A DNA stretch of 64,000 bases from Jiangella rhizosphaerae. GTDB lineage: Bacteria > Actinomycetota > Actinomycetes > Jiangellales > Jiangellaceae. The position numbers were made by a program, and so were the translations under genes. Below the pieces are notes generated by a model that saw only the letters and a program-made list of their open reading frames with translations, did no database searches and was not told the origin of the DNA. Location: assembly GCF_003579925.1 (NCBI RefSeq), contig NZ_QUAL01000184.1, positions 1-64,000 of the forward strand. Direction: 5' to 3'. Shown here piece after piece: positions 54,374-62,764 of the stretch (position 1 is its first letter; each line of letters opens with the position of its first letter).

Positions 54374-55333
54374 ATGACGACCATCGCCTCGGCCGCGCCA
54401 ACGGCGACGTCGCCGGTCCCCGCGCCCAGCGACGGCCCCGCCCGCCGAGGACCGGCCCGTGGTAACGCGGTAGGTCAGGCACGGTGGATCCCCTACGCCT
54501 TCCTCATCCCGGGCTTGGCGTTCCTCGGCGTCTTCTTCGCCTGGCCGGCGTTCACGGCGATCCAGTTGGCCTTCTACCGCTACGACGTCGTGTCCCCGCC
54601 GGAGTTCATCGGACTGGACAACTTCGCGACCGCCTTCACCAGCCCGGACTTCTGGCAGGCGCTCAGGAACTCCGCCCTGTTCCTGCTCATGTACCTGCCG
54701 CTCGTCGTCTTCCTGCCCCTGCTGCTCGCCGTCCTGGTCAACGCGAAGATCCGCGCGGTCTCGACGTTCCGGCTGCTGTACTACCTGCCGGTCGTCACGC
54801 CGATGGTGGCGATCGCCATCGCCTGGAGCTACGTCTTCCATCCGCGTGGCGGGTTGAACTGGGCGCTGCTCGAGCTCGGCGTGGTCGACGAGCCGATCCA
54901 GTTCCTCCTCGATTCCACCTGGGCGTTGCCGGCGGTCGTCGCCGTCGAGGTCTGGCACGGGCTCGGGTACTTCATGGTGATCTACCTGGCCGGCCTGCAG
55001 GCCATCCCCCAGGATCTGTACGCCGCGGCCGCCCTCGACGGCGCCGGATGGTGGCGGCAGCTGACGAGCATCACGATGCCGCTGATCCGCCCGTACTTCG
55101 CGGTGTGCCTCGTGCTCGGTGGTGTCTTCTCCATGCAGGCGTTCGCCTCGATCTACGTCCTGACCGGGGGCGGCCCGCAGGGCGGGAGCAGCACGCTCGG
55201 CTTCTACATCTGGTCCGAGGCGTTCCAGCGGTTCAACTTCGGCTACGCGAGCGCGGTCGGGTTGATCCTGTGGGCGCTCCTGCTGACCTTCGCCGCCGTC
55301 AGCCACCGTCTGTCGCGGGGTGACGCCGCATGA
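54374..55333 (+). CDS. CUT1-type sugar ABC transporter permease (MalF-like)
   Basis: Membrane subunit of 319 residues with a Pro/Ala-rich N-tail of about 35 residues and six helices. The EAA-type loop reads AAAALDGAG and is followed by GGGPQGGSS, common in this group. ATG 54374 follows GGAG by seven bases. It heads the run permease, permease, Gfo/Idh, lyase, amidohydrolase, amidohydrolase, all coupled by overlaps. Confidence 0.92.
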   Translation: MTTIASAAPTATSPVPAPSDGPARRGPARGNAVGQARWIPYAFLIPGLAFLGVFFAWPAFTAIQLAFYRYDVVSPPEFIGLDNFATAFTSPDFWQALRNSALFLLMYLPLVVFLPLLLAVLVNAKIRAVSTFRLLYYLPVVTPMVAIAIAWSYVFHPRGGLNWALLELGVVDEPIQFLLDSTWALPAVVAVEVWHGLGYFMVIYLAGLQAIPQDLYAAAALDGAGWWRQLTSITMPLIRPYFAVCLVLGGVFSMQAFASIYVLTGGGPQGGSSTLGFYIWSEAFQRFNFGYASAVGLILWALLLTFAAVSHRLSRGDAA

Positions 55334-56154
55334 GGCCCCGCTCGTGGGCGATCCCGGTGCGCTACGTCGCGATGGCCGCGGTGGCGCTGCTGTTCGTCGG
55401 CCCGTTCCTCATCCTCTTCACGACCGCCTTGAAGCCGTCGGACCAGCAGGTGTTCAGCTTCCCGCCCAGCCTCCTGCCGTGGCCGCCGGCCGTCGACCAC
55501 CTGGTCGAGGCGTGGCACGCCATCCCGTTCGGCCGCTACCTGCTCAACTCGCTCATCTACGTCGTCGCCACCGTGCCGCTGTACATGACGGTCTCCGCGC
55601 TGACGGCATATCCACTCGCCCGCTATGCGTTCCGCGGCCGCCAGCTGTGCTTCTACCTCATCCTCTCGATCCTGTTCCTGTCGCCCGAGGTCATGTTGAT
55701 CCCGAGGTTCCTCGTGGTCTCCGAGCTCGGTCTCACCGACACCTTCCTGGGCGTGATCCTGCCGAGCGGGCTGTCCGCGAGCGGCGTGTTCCTCCTCCGG
55801 CAGGCGTTCGCCGCGATCCCGGCGGAGCTGCCCGACAGCGCGCGGGTCGACGGGGCCAACGAGTTCAGGATCTTCTGGAGCGTCATGCTGCCGCAGGTGC
55901 GGCCGACCCTCGCGGTCCTCGGGATCTTCGGCTTCGTGTCGGTGTGGAACAACTTCGTGTGGCCGTTGGTGGTCCTCAAGGACTCGGACAAGTACCCGAT
56001 CGCCCTGGGCCTGGCCTACCTGGACAGCACCCTGGGGGCGGACGCCAGGACGGTGGCCGCCGGCGCGCTGATCGCGCTGGCCCCGGTCGTCATCGTCTTC
56101 CTCGCGATGCAGCGCCAGTTCATCGAGGGCATGCAGGGATCAATGAAGGGCTGA
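55330..56154 (+). CDS. CUT1-type sugar ABC transporter permease (MalG-like)
   Basis: Membrane subunit of 274 residues with six helices, an EAA-type loop (DSARVDGAN) and the standard C-terminus EGMQGSMKG. ATG 55330 overlaps the previous stop (ATGA) and its own stop shares a base with the next start (TGATG). Confidence 0.93.
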   Translation: MRPRSWAIPVRYVAMAAVALLFVGPFLILFTTALKPSDQQVFSFPPSLLPWPPAVDHLVEAWHAIPFGRYLLNSLIYVVATVPLYMTVSALTAYPLARYAFRGRQLCFYLILSILFLSPEVMLIPRFLVVSELGLTDTFLGVILPSGLSASGVFLLRQAFAAIPAELPDSARVDGANEFRIFWSVMLPQVRPTLAVLGIFGFVSVWNNFVWPLVVLKDSDKYPIALGLAYLDSTLGADARTVAAGALIALAPVVIVFLAMQRQFIEGMQGSMKG

Positions 56155-57209
56155 TGAGCATGCAGCAAGCGCACCACGTGCGGCTCGGCGTCGTCGGGAC
56201 CGGACTGATGGGACGGGCCGCGGCGATCGCCGCCGTCTCCCACGTCGACGTCACCGTCACCGCTCTCGCCAACCGCAGCCGGCCGGGCGCCGACGGCCTC
56301 GCCGACGACCTGCGCGCCACCGGCCGGGACCGCCCCGAGGTCTTCGACCGGCTGGACGACCTGCTCGCGGCCGGCGTCGTCGATGCCCTCATCGTCGCCA
56401 CGCCGGACGACCAGCACGCGGACGCGGTCGTCGCCGCGGCCGCCGCCGGCGTCCACGTCCTGGTGGAGAAGCCGTTCGCCACCCGCATCGACGACGCCGA
56501 GCGGGCGCTGAAGGCCGTCCGCCACGCCGGCACGCTCGGCATGTGCCTGTTCAACCACCGCTGGGTGCCCGCGTACGCGCAGGCCAAGGAGCTGGCCGCC
56601 GATCTCGGCGCCCCGGTGCTCGCGTACGCGCGCAAGAACGACACCCTGCACGTGCCCACCCAGATGCTGAGCTGGGCGGAGAACACCACGTGCGCATGGT
56701 TCCTCTCCAGTCATGACATCGACCTGGTCACCTGGCTGTTCGACGACGACGTGGCCGAGGTGGTCGCCTCGTCGCGCAGCGGCGTCCTGCGCGCCCGCGG
56801 CATCGACACCCCCGACGCGGTCCAGATCCAGTGCCGCTTCGCCGGCGGTGCCGTGGCGACGTTCGAGTCGTGCTGGATCTACCCCGACACGTTCCCCACG
56901 ATGACCGACAGCTTCGTCGAGGTGGTGTACGAGAACGGGGTCGTCCAGCTCGACCGGCTGGCCGAGAACATCACCGTCGCCGACCACACGGCGTACCGGC
57001 ATCCGCGCAACGTCCTGCTCCGCACGCTGCACGGCCGGCCGTCCGGCGCCTACCACGACGCGATCCGGCACTTCATCGACTGCGTCCGGACCGGCGCGGC
57101 GCCGCTGGTCACCCTCGAGAGCTCCCGCCACGTCACCGCCGTGCTGGCGGCCGCGCACGAGTCGCTGCGGACCGGTGCGCCGGTGCGTGTCGCGGGGGCG
57201 GAGGGGTGA
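56154..57209 (+). CDS. Gfo/Idh/MocA-family sugar dehydrogenase
   Basis: NAD(P)-dependent oxidoreductase of 351 residues. The Rossmann motif GVVGTGLMGRAA (residues 11-22) and the catalytic EKPF (HVLVEKPFAT) are present; HDIDLVTWLF carries the family His-Asp pair. ATG 56154 (MSMQQ) shares a base with the permease stop. It probably oxidises a ring hydroxyl of an imported or epimerised sugar, feeding the lactonase or the lyase step. Confidence 0.9.
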   Translation: MSMQQAHHVRLGVVGTGLMGRAAAIAAVSHVDVTVTALANRSRPGADGLADDLRATGRDRPEVFDRLDDLLAAGVVDALIVATPDDQHADAVVAAAAAGVHVLVEKPFATRIDDAERALKAVRHAGTLGMCLFNHRWVPAYAQAKELAADLGAPVLAYARKNDTLHVPTQMLSWAENTTCAWFLSSHDIDLVTWLFDDDVAEVVASSRSGVLRARGIDTPDAVQIQCRFAGGAVATFESCWIYPDTFPTMTDSFVEVVYENGVVQLDRLAENITVADHTAYRHPRNVLLRTLHGRPSGAYHDAIRHFIDCVRTGAAPLVTLESSRHVTAVLAAAHESLRTGAPVRVAGAEG

Positions 57210-57211
57210 CG

Positions 57212-59035
57212 ATGCGAGCCACACCGGTCGAACGGCCGCACCACGTCGACACCGCCCGCATGCGGCACATCTCCCGGCCGCATCTGCTGGCCGGGCTCGG
57301 CGCCGACGGCGCCGCCATCGACGACGTACGCCGCCGGCTCGCCCGGCGGGCGGCGGCGCACCCGCCGGTCTGGGATCCGCGGCGGCGGCTCGAGGACCTC
57401 GACGCGGCCGCCCTCGCCGAGGAGATCTCCGCCGCCGATGCCCTGCTGACCCGGCGAACCGACTTCCTCTCGCCACAGGCGGCGCGCTCGGGCCTGTACG
57501 GACTGCACTACCTCGGCTGGATGCGTCCCCTGATCACGGCCCACCTGGCGACCGGCGACGACCGGTACGCCGCCGCGTTCGCGCGCCACTTCGACGACTG
57601 GTACGCCAGCCGGGACCACGTCGTCGGCGACTGGCCCGGGCTCGACGTCGTCTGGTACTCCCTCGGCGTGTGGGCGCGGGCCACGCTGCTGGTGCCGGCC
57701 GTGGCGGCGTTCGCCGAGAGCGACGCGATGCCCGACGACACCATGGCGGCCGTGCTGGCGACGCTGCTCGGCGGCGCGCGCTGGGCGGCCGAGGAGCACG
57801 ACGCCTTCCGCCCGGGCAACTGGCAGCTGGTCTGCGCCGGGGAGCTGCTGCACGTGGCCGGCCTGCTCCACGAGGCGCCGGAGGCGCCGCTGTGGGTGGA
57901 GACCGGACGGGCCAGGCTGGTGGAGCACCTCGACCGCGACTTCTACGCCGACGGCGGCCACCTCGAGCGATCCCCCGGCTACCACGCGTTGTGCCTGGAG
58001 GCGCTGCAGCGGGCGGCCGTGGTCGCGCGCCGCGACCACGGTCTGGACATCGCCGCCCATCCGACGTTCCACGCCGCACATCGCTGGCTGGCCGAGATGG
58101 CCACGCCGGCGGGATGGGTGCCGCCCTGGCAGGACAGCGGCACCGTCTGGCCCGGGGAGGCGCTCGCACGAGGCGCCGGCATCCTGCCGGGCAGCGGCGT
58201 GGACGAGCCCGCCGGACGGAGTGCGCACCTGGCCGACAGCGGATACGTCGTGCTGCGCGGGGACGGGCCGTCGGCGGCGTACTTGGCACTCAACGCCGGG
58301 CCGTACGTCGCCCACGAGCTGGAGTCCCACAGTCACCTGGCGGTCACCGACTTCGTCCTGTCGGCGTGGGGCGCTCCGCTGGCGGTGGAGGCGGGCGGAC
58401 CGCCGACCTATGACGACCCCCGGTACCAGGACTGGTACCGGAGCCCGCGGTCCCACAACACGCTGACCCTCGACGGGCACGTGATGTCCGAGCAGCGCGA
58501 CGCCGCCGTCGACGCGGCCGTCCTCGCCGGGCCGGTCCAGCTGGTGGTGGCCCACCACGACGGGTATCCCTTGCGGGTCACGAGGCGCGTCCTCTTCGTG
58601 GCGGCCGAGCCCTGCTACTGGCTGGTCTCGGACCGCGTCGACGGCGAGGCACCCGCCACCTGGTCGATCCTCGCACCACGGCCGTGGCTGCCGGAGGCCG
58701 GGAGCTTCCGCACCGACGGAGCGCCGTGTCTGTCCGTCGTGCCCGCCGATCCACCCGACGAGGTGGCCGTCGAGGAGGGACCCGGACAGGTGCCCGGTGA
58801 CGGGGCGGCGCGGTACCAGGAGCTGACCGCCCTGCGGCTGCGCTCCGCCACCGGCAGCTTCGACGTGCTGCTCGCGCCGGGCCGGGAGGCCGGCGAGCCG
58901 CCGTGGTCGCTGCGGCGCACCGGCGAGGGCTGGATCGTCGGGAACGGCCAGGTCGTCGACCGGCTCGCCGACGGCAGCTGGGAACGGCGCACCCCCTCGG
59001 GCCGGTTGCTCGCGTCTGCTCAGTGGCCCGCATGA
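57212..59035 (+). CDS. Heparinase II/III-like oligosaccharide lyase, cytoplasmic
   Basis: Polysaccharide-lyase-fold protein of 607 residues. An N-terminal (alpha/alpha) toroid (to about 370; GNWQLVCAGELLHVAGL, GGHLERSPGYHALCLEAL) precedes a C-terminal beta-sheet domain (HELESHSHLAVTDFVLSAWG, SPRSHNTLTLDG), the heparinase II/III signatures. No signal peptide, so it acts on imported oligosaccharides. ATG 57212 is five bases after GGAGGGG; GTG 57206 overlaps the previous stop. Related enzymes cut uronic-acid glycans or alginate, suggesting an acidic glycan, but the substrate is not determined. Confidence 0.82.
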   Translation: MRATPVERPHHVDTARMRHISRPHLLAGLGADGAAIDDVRRRLARRAAAHPPVWDPRRRLEDLDAAALAEEISAADALLTRRTDFLSPQAARSGLYGLHYLGWMRPLITAHLATGDDRYAAAFARHFDDWYASRDHVVGDWPGLDVVWYSLGVWARATLLVPAVAAFAESDAMPDDTMAAVLATLLGGARWAAEEHDAFRPGNWQLVCAGELLHVAGLLHEAPEAPLWVETGRARLVEHLDRDFYADGGHLERSPGYHALCLEALQRAAVVARRDHGLDIAAHPTFHAAHRWLAEMATPAGWVPPWQDSGTVWPGEALARGAGILPGSGVDEPAGRSAHLADSGYVVLRGDGPSAAYLALNAGPYVAHELESHSHLAVTDFVLSAWGAPLAVEAGGPPTYDDPRYQDWYRSPRSHNTLTLDGHVMSEQRDAAVDAAVLAGPVQLVVAHHDGYPLRVTRRVLFVAAEPCYWLVSDRVDGEAPATWSILAPRPWLPEAGSFRTDGAPCLSVVPADPPDEVAVEEGPGQVPGDGAARYQELTALRLRSATGSFDVLLAPGREAGEPPWSLRRTGEGWIVGNGQVVDRLADGSWERRTPSGRLLASAQWPA

Positions 59036-59793
59036 CGGCGCCCCATCCGCGGCTGCGGCTGTACGACGCCAACTGCATGATCGGGCCCACGCCCTGGGGG
59101 CTGCCCGGCGACCTGGACGCCGACGCCCTGGAGCGGCGGATGGACCGCTTCGGCATCGAGCGGAGCCTCGTCTGCCACACCGCCGCCTGGCGACACGACC
59201 CCGCGACCGGCAACGCCCTGGTGGTGAGTGCGCTCGCCGGCCGGCCGCGGCTGCGGCCGTGCTGGGTCGGCGTCCCCAGCACGTGCGCGGAGATGCCGCC
59301 GGCGAAGGAGTTCGCCGAGCAGGCGCTGCGCGCCGGCGTCGGGGCGATCCGGGTCTTCCCCGGCGACCACGGGTTCGCGCTCGACGGCCCGGACTTCGCC
59401 CCGCAGGCCGACGCCCTCGCGGAGGCCGGGCTGCCGCTGCTCGTCGACATCGACTCCACGTCGTGGGCGGCCGTCGACCGGCTGCTGTTCGCCCACCCGG
59501 ATCTCGTGGTCGTCGTGTGCGCGACCGGCTACCGAGCCATGCGCCCGGCCGCCGGCCTGCTCGACCGGCACGTCAACGCCCGGCTGGACCTGTCGGATCT
59601 GTCCACCCACGAAGGGTTCGAATGGGTGTGCGCGACGTTCGGGGCCCACCGGGTCGTGTTCGGCACCGGGGCACCCCTGCGAGACCCGGCCGAGGCCGTC
59701 ACGCGGCTGCTGTGGTCCGACCTGGACGACGAAGCGATCGCGCAGGTCGCGGCCGGCAACCTGGATGCGCTACTCCCCGAGGAGCCCCGATGA
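59032..59793 (+). CDS. Amidohydrolase-fold protein lacking metal ligands
   Basis: A 253-residue TIM-barrel protein similar in length and layout to its downstream neighbour. The metal motif DAHxH is replaced by DANCMIG (Asn14, Met16), and the usual GSDxP near the C-terminus reads GTGAPL. It is therefore unlikely to be a metal-dependent hydrolase. ATG 59032 overlaps the lyase stop (ATGA) and its stop overlaps the next gene. It may be a regulatory partner forming a heteromer with the intact paralogue, or have gained another function. Confidence 0.75.
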   Translation: MTAPHPRLRLYDANCMIGPTPWGLPGDLDADALERRMDRFGIERSLVCHTAAWRHDPATGNALVVSALAGRPRLRPCWVGVPSTCAEMPPAKEFAEQALRAGVGAIRVFPGDHGFALDGPDFAPQADALAEAGLPLLVDIDSTSWAAVDRLLFAHPDLVVVVCATGYRAMRPAAGLLDRHVNARLDLSDLSTHEGFEWVCATFGAHRVVFGTGAPLRDPAEAVTRLLWSDLDDEAIAQVAAGNLDALLPEEPR

Positions 59794-60626
59794 ACCGTCG
59801 AGCGGAAGAGCTCACCCGCGCGTTGCGCGAGCGACGCCCGCAGACCGCGGTCCGCATCGTCGACGCGCACGCGCACGCCGGGCCCTACTCGCTGTTCTAC
59901 ATCCCCCGCAGCTCGCCGGAGGGCATGGTCGCCGTCATGGACCGGTGCGGCGTGCGGACCGCGCTGGTCTCCAGCAACCTCGCCATCCAGCTGGACGCGG
60001 CCAGCGGCAACGACGCGACCGCGGCCATGATCCGGCGGCACCCGGGCCGGCTGCTCGGCTACGCCGTCGTGAACCCGTGGCGTGACCCCGTCGCCGAGCT
60101 GGAGCGGTGGCACGGCGACCACCGTTTCGCCGGGATCAAGATCCACCCCGACCTGCACCACTACGCGCTGGACGCACCGCGGTACGACCCGGTGTGGGAC
60201 TACGCCGAGGAGACCGGCCAGCCGGTGCTGACGCACACCTGGCTCGGCAGCGAGTACGACGACCTCGGCCACGTCGCGCGGGTCGCCGAACGGCGCCCCG
60301 GCGTCCGGATCATCGCCGGCCACGCCGGGGTGCTGCGCGAGGGCATCGACCGCGTCATCGCGCTGGCGCAGGACCACCCCAACGTCTTCCTGGAGATCTG
60401 CGGGTCGCGCGGCCACGGCGCGCTGCTGGCGCGGATGGTCGACGAGGTCGGCGCCGGCCGCGTGATCTACGGCTCGGACTTCCCGTTCATCGACATGCGT
60501 ACGTCACTGGGCCGCGTGATCTTCGCGGGGCTGGCCGACGCCGATCTGACGCAGGTGCTCGGCGGCACCATCGCCGGCCTCGTCCCCGCCCTGGCCGAGC
60601 AGCCCGGCGCGGCCGCGAGCGCGTAG
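59790..60626 (+). CDS. Amidohydrolase-family metal-dependent hydrolase (COG2159-like)
   Basis: TIM-barrel hydrolase or decarboxylase of 278 residues with intact metal motifs: DAHAHAG (His27, His29), VLTHTW, IIAGHAG and GSDFPFID. ATG 59790 overlaps the preceding stop. Its last 123 bases overlap the 3' end of the convergent AraC gene. Likely hydrolyses a lactone or C-N/C-C bond in the pathway. Confidence 0.88.
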   Translation: MNRRAEELTRALRERRPQTAVRIVDAHAHAGPYSLFYIPRSSPEGMVAVMDRCGVRTALVSSNLAIQLDAASGNDATAAMIRRHPGRLLGYAVVNPWRDPVAELERWHGDHRFAGIKIHPDLHHYALDAPRYDPVWDYAEETGQPVLTHTWLGSEYDDLGHVARVAERRPGVRIIAGHAGVLREGIDRVIALAQDHPNVFLEICGSRGHGALLARMVDEVGAGRVIYGSDFPFIDMRTSLGRVIFAGLADADLTQVLGGTIAGLVPALAEQPGAAASA

Positions 60627-61685
60627 CTCGCTCGGGCTCAGGCCGACCTCGCGCAGCATCGTGGCCCGGAACTGCCGGGTCGTCGCGAAGCCGCAGCGAC
60701 GGCCGACCTCGGCGACCGGCAGCTCGCCGCCGCCGAGCAGTCCGAGCGCCTTCCGCACGCGCAGCCCGGTGAGGAGTCGCCGGAACGTCGTGCCGGAGTC
60801 CTGTCGCAGCGTGTGCGCCAGATGGAACGGGCTGACCCCGAGCTCGGCGGCCGCCCGGGCGAGGGTGAGCCGGTCGTCGGTGAACCGCCGCCGCAGCAGG
60901 TCGTGGGCCCGGCCCGCCAGGCCCGGGCGGTCGGCCGGCCCGGCGAGACGCGACAACGCACCGAACCGGTTCACCAGCCACTCGTGGACCTGGCTGCGCT
61001 CGTGCAGTTCGCTGAGCGCGACCAGGTCGGCCAGCGAGACCAGGCCGAGCGTGCTGCGCCACCGCGGCGACCCGTCCTCGGCGCGGGACGGGTCGACGGC
61101 GGCCGCGACGTCCATGACCAGCCCGGGCAGACAACGGGCGAAGACGTCGCGAGGTGAGGCGCCGTGGCGCAGCAGCGTGTCCACCCACATCTCCACCCGG
61201 ACGACCGCCCGCGCGGTGTCGCCGCGGCGCACCAGCCCCACGATGGCGCGGGTGATGTCCGGCGGTTCGAGCGGCACGTCGCCGGTGCGCGCCGTGAGGA
61301 TCTGCCCACCGCCGCCGAGCACCTTGCCCGCGAGCGTCTCGCGGGCCTGCCGCGCCGCCCGCGCGGCGGCTCCGCGGCCGTCGGCCACCGAGCTGACGGC
61401 CACCGAGGCCGTCGCCGACGTCGAGCCGGCGATCCGGCCCCGGATCCGCGTCGCCAGCTCCCAGGCGTCGTCCCGCAGACCGTCGGGCGCCGGGCCCGAG
61501 AGGGTGACCAGCCAGGAGTCGGGCGGCACCGCTCCGACGCTGCCGGCACCGTGGTCGGCGCAGGCGGTGGTGACGACGCGCTCCGCCTCGGCGCGGGCAT
61601 GCTCGGCCCAGTCCCGGCCGCGGCGTTGCGCCTGCACCAGGTAATCGTCGAGATCGACGCACAACGCGACGACGCAACCGATCAT
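60504..61685 (-). CDS. AraC-family transcriptional regulator
   Basis: A 393-residue regulator. The C-terminal double helix-turn-helix (about residues 265-350) has LARAAAELGVSPFHLAHTLRQ, VAEVGRRCGFATTRQFRATM and the typical VGLSPSELR. The N-terminal part (MIGCVVALCVDLDDYL) resembles a nucleotide-cyclase-like or sensor fold without GGDEF residues. The last 40 residues are encoded antisense to the amidohydrolase end and may be dispensable. TACAAT seven bases before the ATG suggests leaderless transcription. Confidence 0.85.
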   Translation of the reverse strand: MIGCVVALCVDLDDYLVQAQRRGRDWAEHARAEAERVVTTACADHGAGSVGAVPPDSWLVTLSGPAPDGLRDDAWELATRIRGRIAGSTSATASVAVSSVADGRGAAARAARQARETLAGKVLGGGGQILTARTGDVPLEPPDITRAIVGLVRRGDTARAVVRVEMWVDTLLRHGASPRDVFARCLPGLVMDVAAAVDPSRAEDGSPRWRSTLGLVSLADLVALSELHERSQVHEWLVNRFGALSRLAGPADRPGLAGRAHDLLRRRFTDDRLTLARAAAELGVSPFHLAHTLRQDSGTTFRRLLTGLRVRKALGLLGGGELPVAEVGRRCGFATTRQFRATMLREVGLSPSELRARGRAGLLGQGGDEAGDGAAEHLRQIGVGQPREDHAAQ

Positions 61686-61691
61686 CGTTGA

Positions 61692-61697
61692 ATTGTA
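61692..61697 (-). promoter_or_regulatory. -10 element TACAAT of the AraC gene
   Basis: TACAAT ends six bases before the ATG, the spacing expected of a leaderless actinobacterial transcript. The surrounding 40 bases are unusually AT-rich for this genome. No clear -35 box. Confidence 0.45.
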
Positions 61698-61725
61698 CGC
61701 GACAAAATCAGTATTACGGAAGGTC

Positions 61726-62580
61726 TTAATTAGCCCACTGCACCGGGCTCACGAGCGTCCCGAGGCCGTCGATGTGCGCATGCATGACGTCGCCGTCCCG
61801 GACCGGCGCGATGCCCGCCGTCGTGCCCGTGGCGATGACGTCCCCGGGCAGCAGCGTCATCCCGTCGGTGAGGTCCGCGATCAGCTTCGGGATGGGATGG
61901 ACCATGTCGCCGGTGTGGGCGCGCTGGCGGACCTCGCCGTCGACGGTCAGGGTCATGCTCAGCGCGTGCGGGTCGGGCACCTCGTCCGGTGTCACCAGGA
62001 ACGGCCCGAGCGGAGCGAACGTGTCGAACGCCTTCGAGTGGTCCCACGGCTCCTGGCGCCGCATGCTCTCCAGCTGCAGGTCGCGAGCCGTCATGTCGTT
62101 GACGATGGTGTAGCCGGCCACGACGTCGGCCCAGTCCTCCTCGGGGACGTCGCGGCAGCGACGGCCGATGACGACCGCGAGCTCGACCTCGTGCTCGACG
62201 TGGCGGGTGCGCCGCGGCGGGCGCACCGGCGCGCCGTGCCCGATCAGCGCGCTCGGCGGCTTGAAGAAGAGCACCGGGACGGGGGGCACGTCGAGGCTGC
62301 TCTCCTCGGCGTGGGATCGGTAGTTCAGGGCCAGGCAGCACACCTTGGAACACGAGGCGACGGGCGTCTGGAAGATCACGTCGCTCGCCGTCAGCCGGTC
62401 GGCGCTCTCGGCGCGTCGTGCGGTCTCGTCGGCCAGCCCGTCGGCGCCGAGCCGGTCCAGTGCCGCCACCGGATCGGCGCCGGCATCGACGTCGCGTAGC
62501 GAGATCAGGGTCTGGTCGTCGAGCGCCGCGGCGAGCTCGACCGGCCCCTCGGGTGTCCTGCGGATGCGCGCGAGTCGCAC
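61726..62580 (-). CDS. Fumarylacetoacetate hydrolase (FAH) family protein
   Basis: Mg-dependent hydrolase/isomerase of 284 residues acting on 2,4-diketo or 2-keto-3-ene acids. Metal ligands are visible in HVEHEVELAVVIG, and NDMTARDLQ and the C-terminal GDVIATGTTAGIAP are family signatures. GTG 62580 follows GGAGA by about seven bases; a longer frame to 62751 lacks one. It diverges from the aminotransferase gene. It could be the last step of the cluster pathway, or supply the diketo-deoxyfuconate hydrolase missing from the fucose operon. Confidence 0.87.
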   Translation of the reverse strand: MRLARIRRTPEGPVELAAALDDQTLISLRDVDAGADPVAALDRLGADGLADETARRAESADRLTASDVIFQTPVASCSKVCCLALNYRSHAEESSLDVPPVPVLFFKPPSALIGHGAPVRPPRRTRHVEHEVELAVVIGRRCRDVPEEDWADVVAGYTIVNDMTARDLQLESMRRQEPWDHSKAFDTFAPLGPFLVTPDEVPDPHALSMTLTVDGEVRQRAHTGDMVHPIPKLIADLTDGMTLLPGDVIATGTTAGIAPVRDGDVMHAHIDGLGTLVSPVQWAN

Positions 62581-62764
62581 GTGTCTGTCTCCCGTCCGTG
62601 GTGGGTGCCTCTCGCCGAGCAAGTCTGTCCGCGTCCGCGGCGGCCCGGTAGGACCAGTTGTTGCGACCGGGTACGCCGACTTGCTCGATCTGTTGACCAC
62701 CTCCCCCGCCTGCGGTGGTGTGGGCCACGCTGCGGAGGCGACGAGACCCATCGGAGGACGTGAC

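Noticed and set aside
61726-62580. Firm assignment as diketo-deoxyfuconate hydrolase
   Set aside because: It is 21 kb from the fucose operon, in another cluster, and FAH family members have many substrates.
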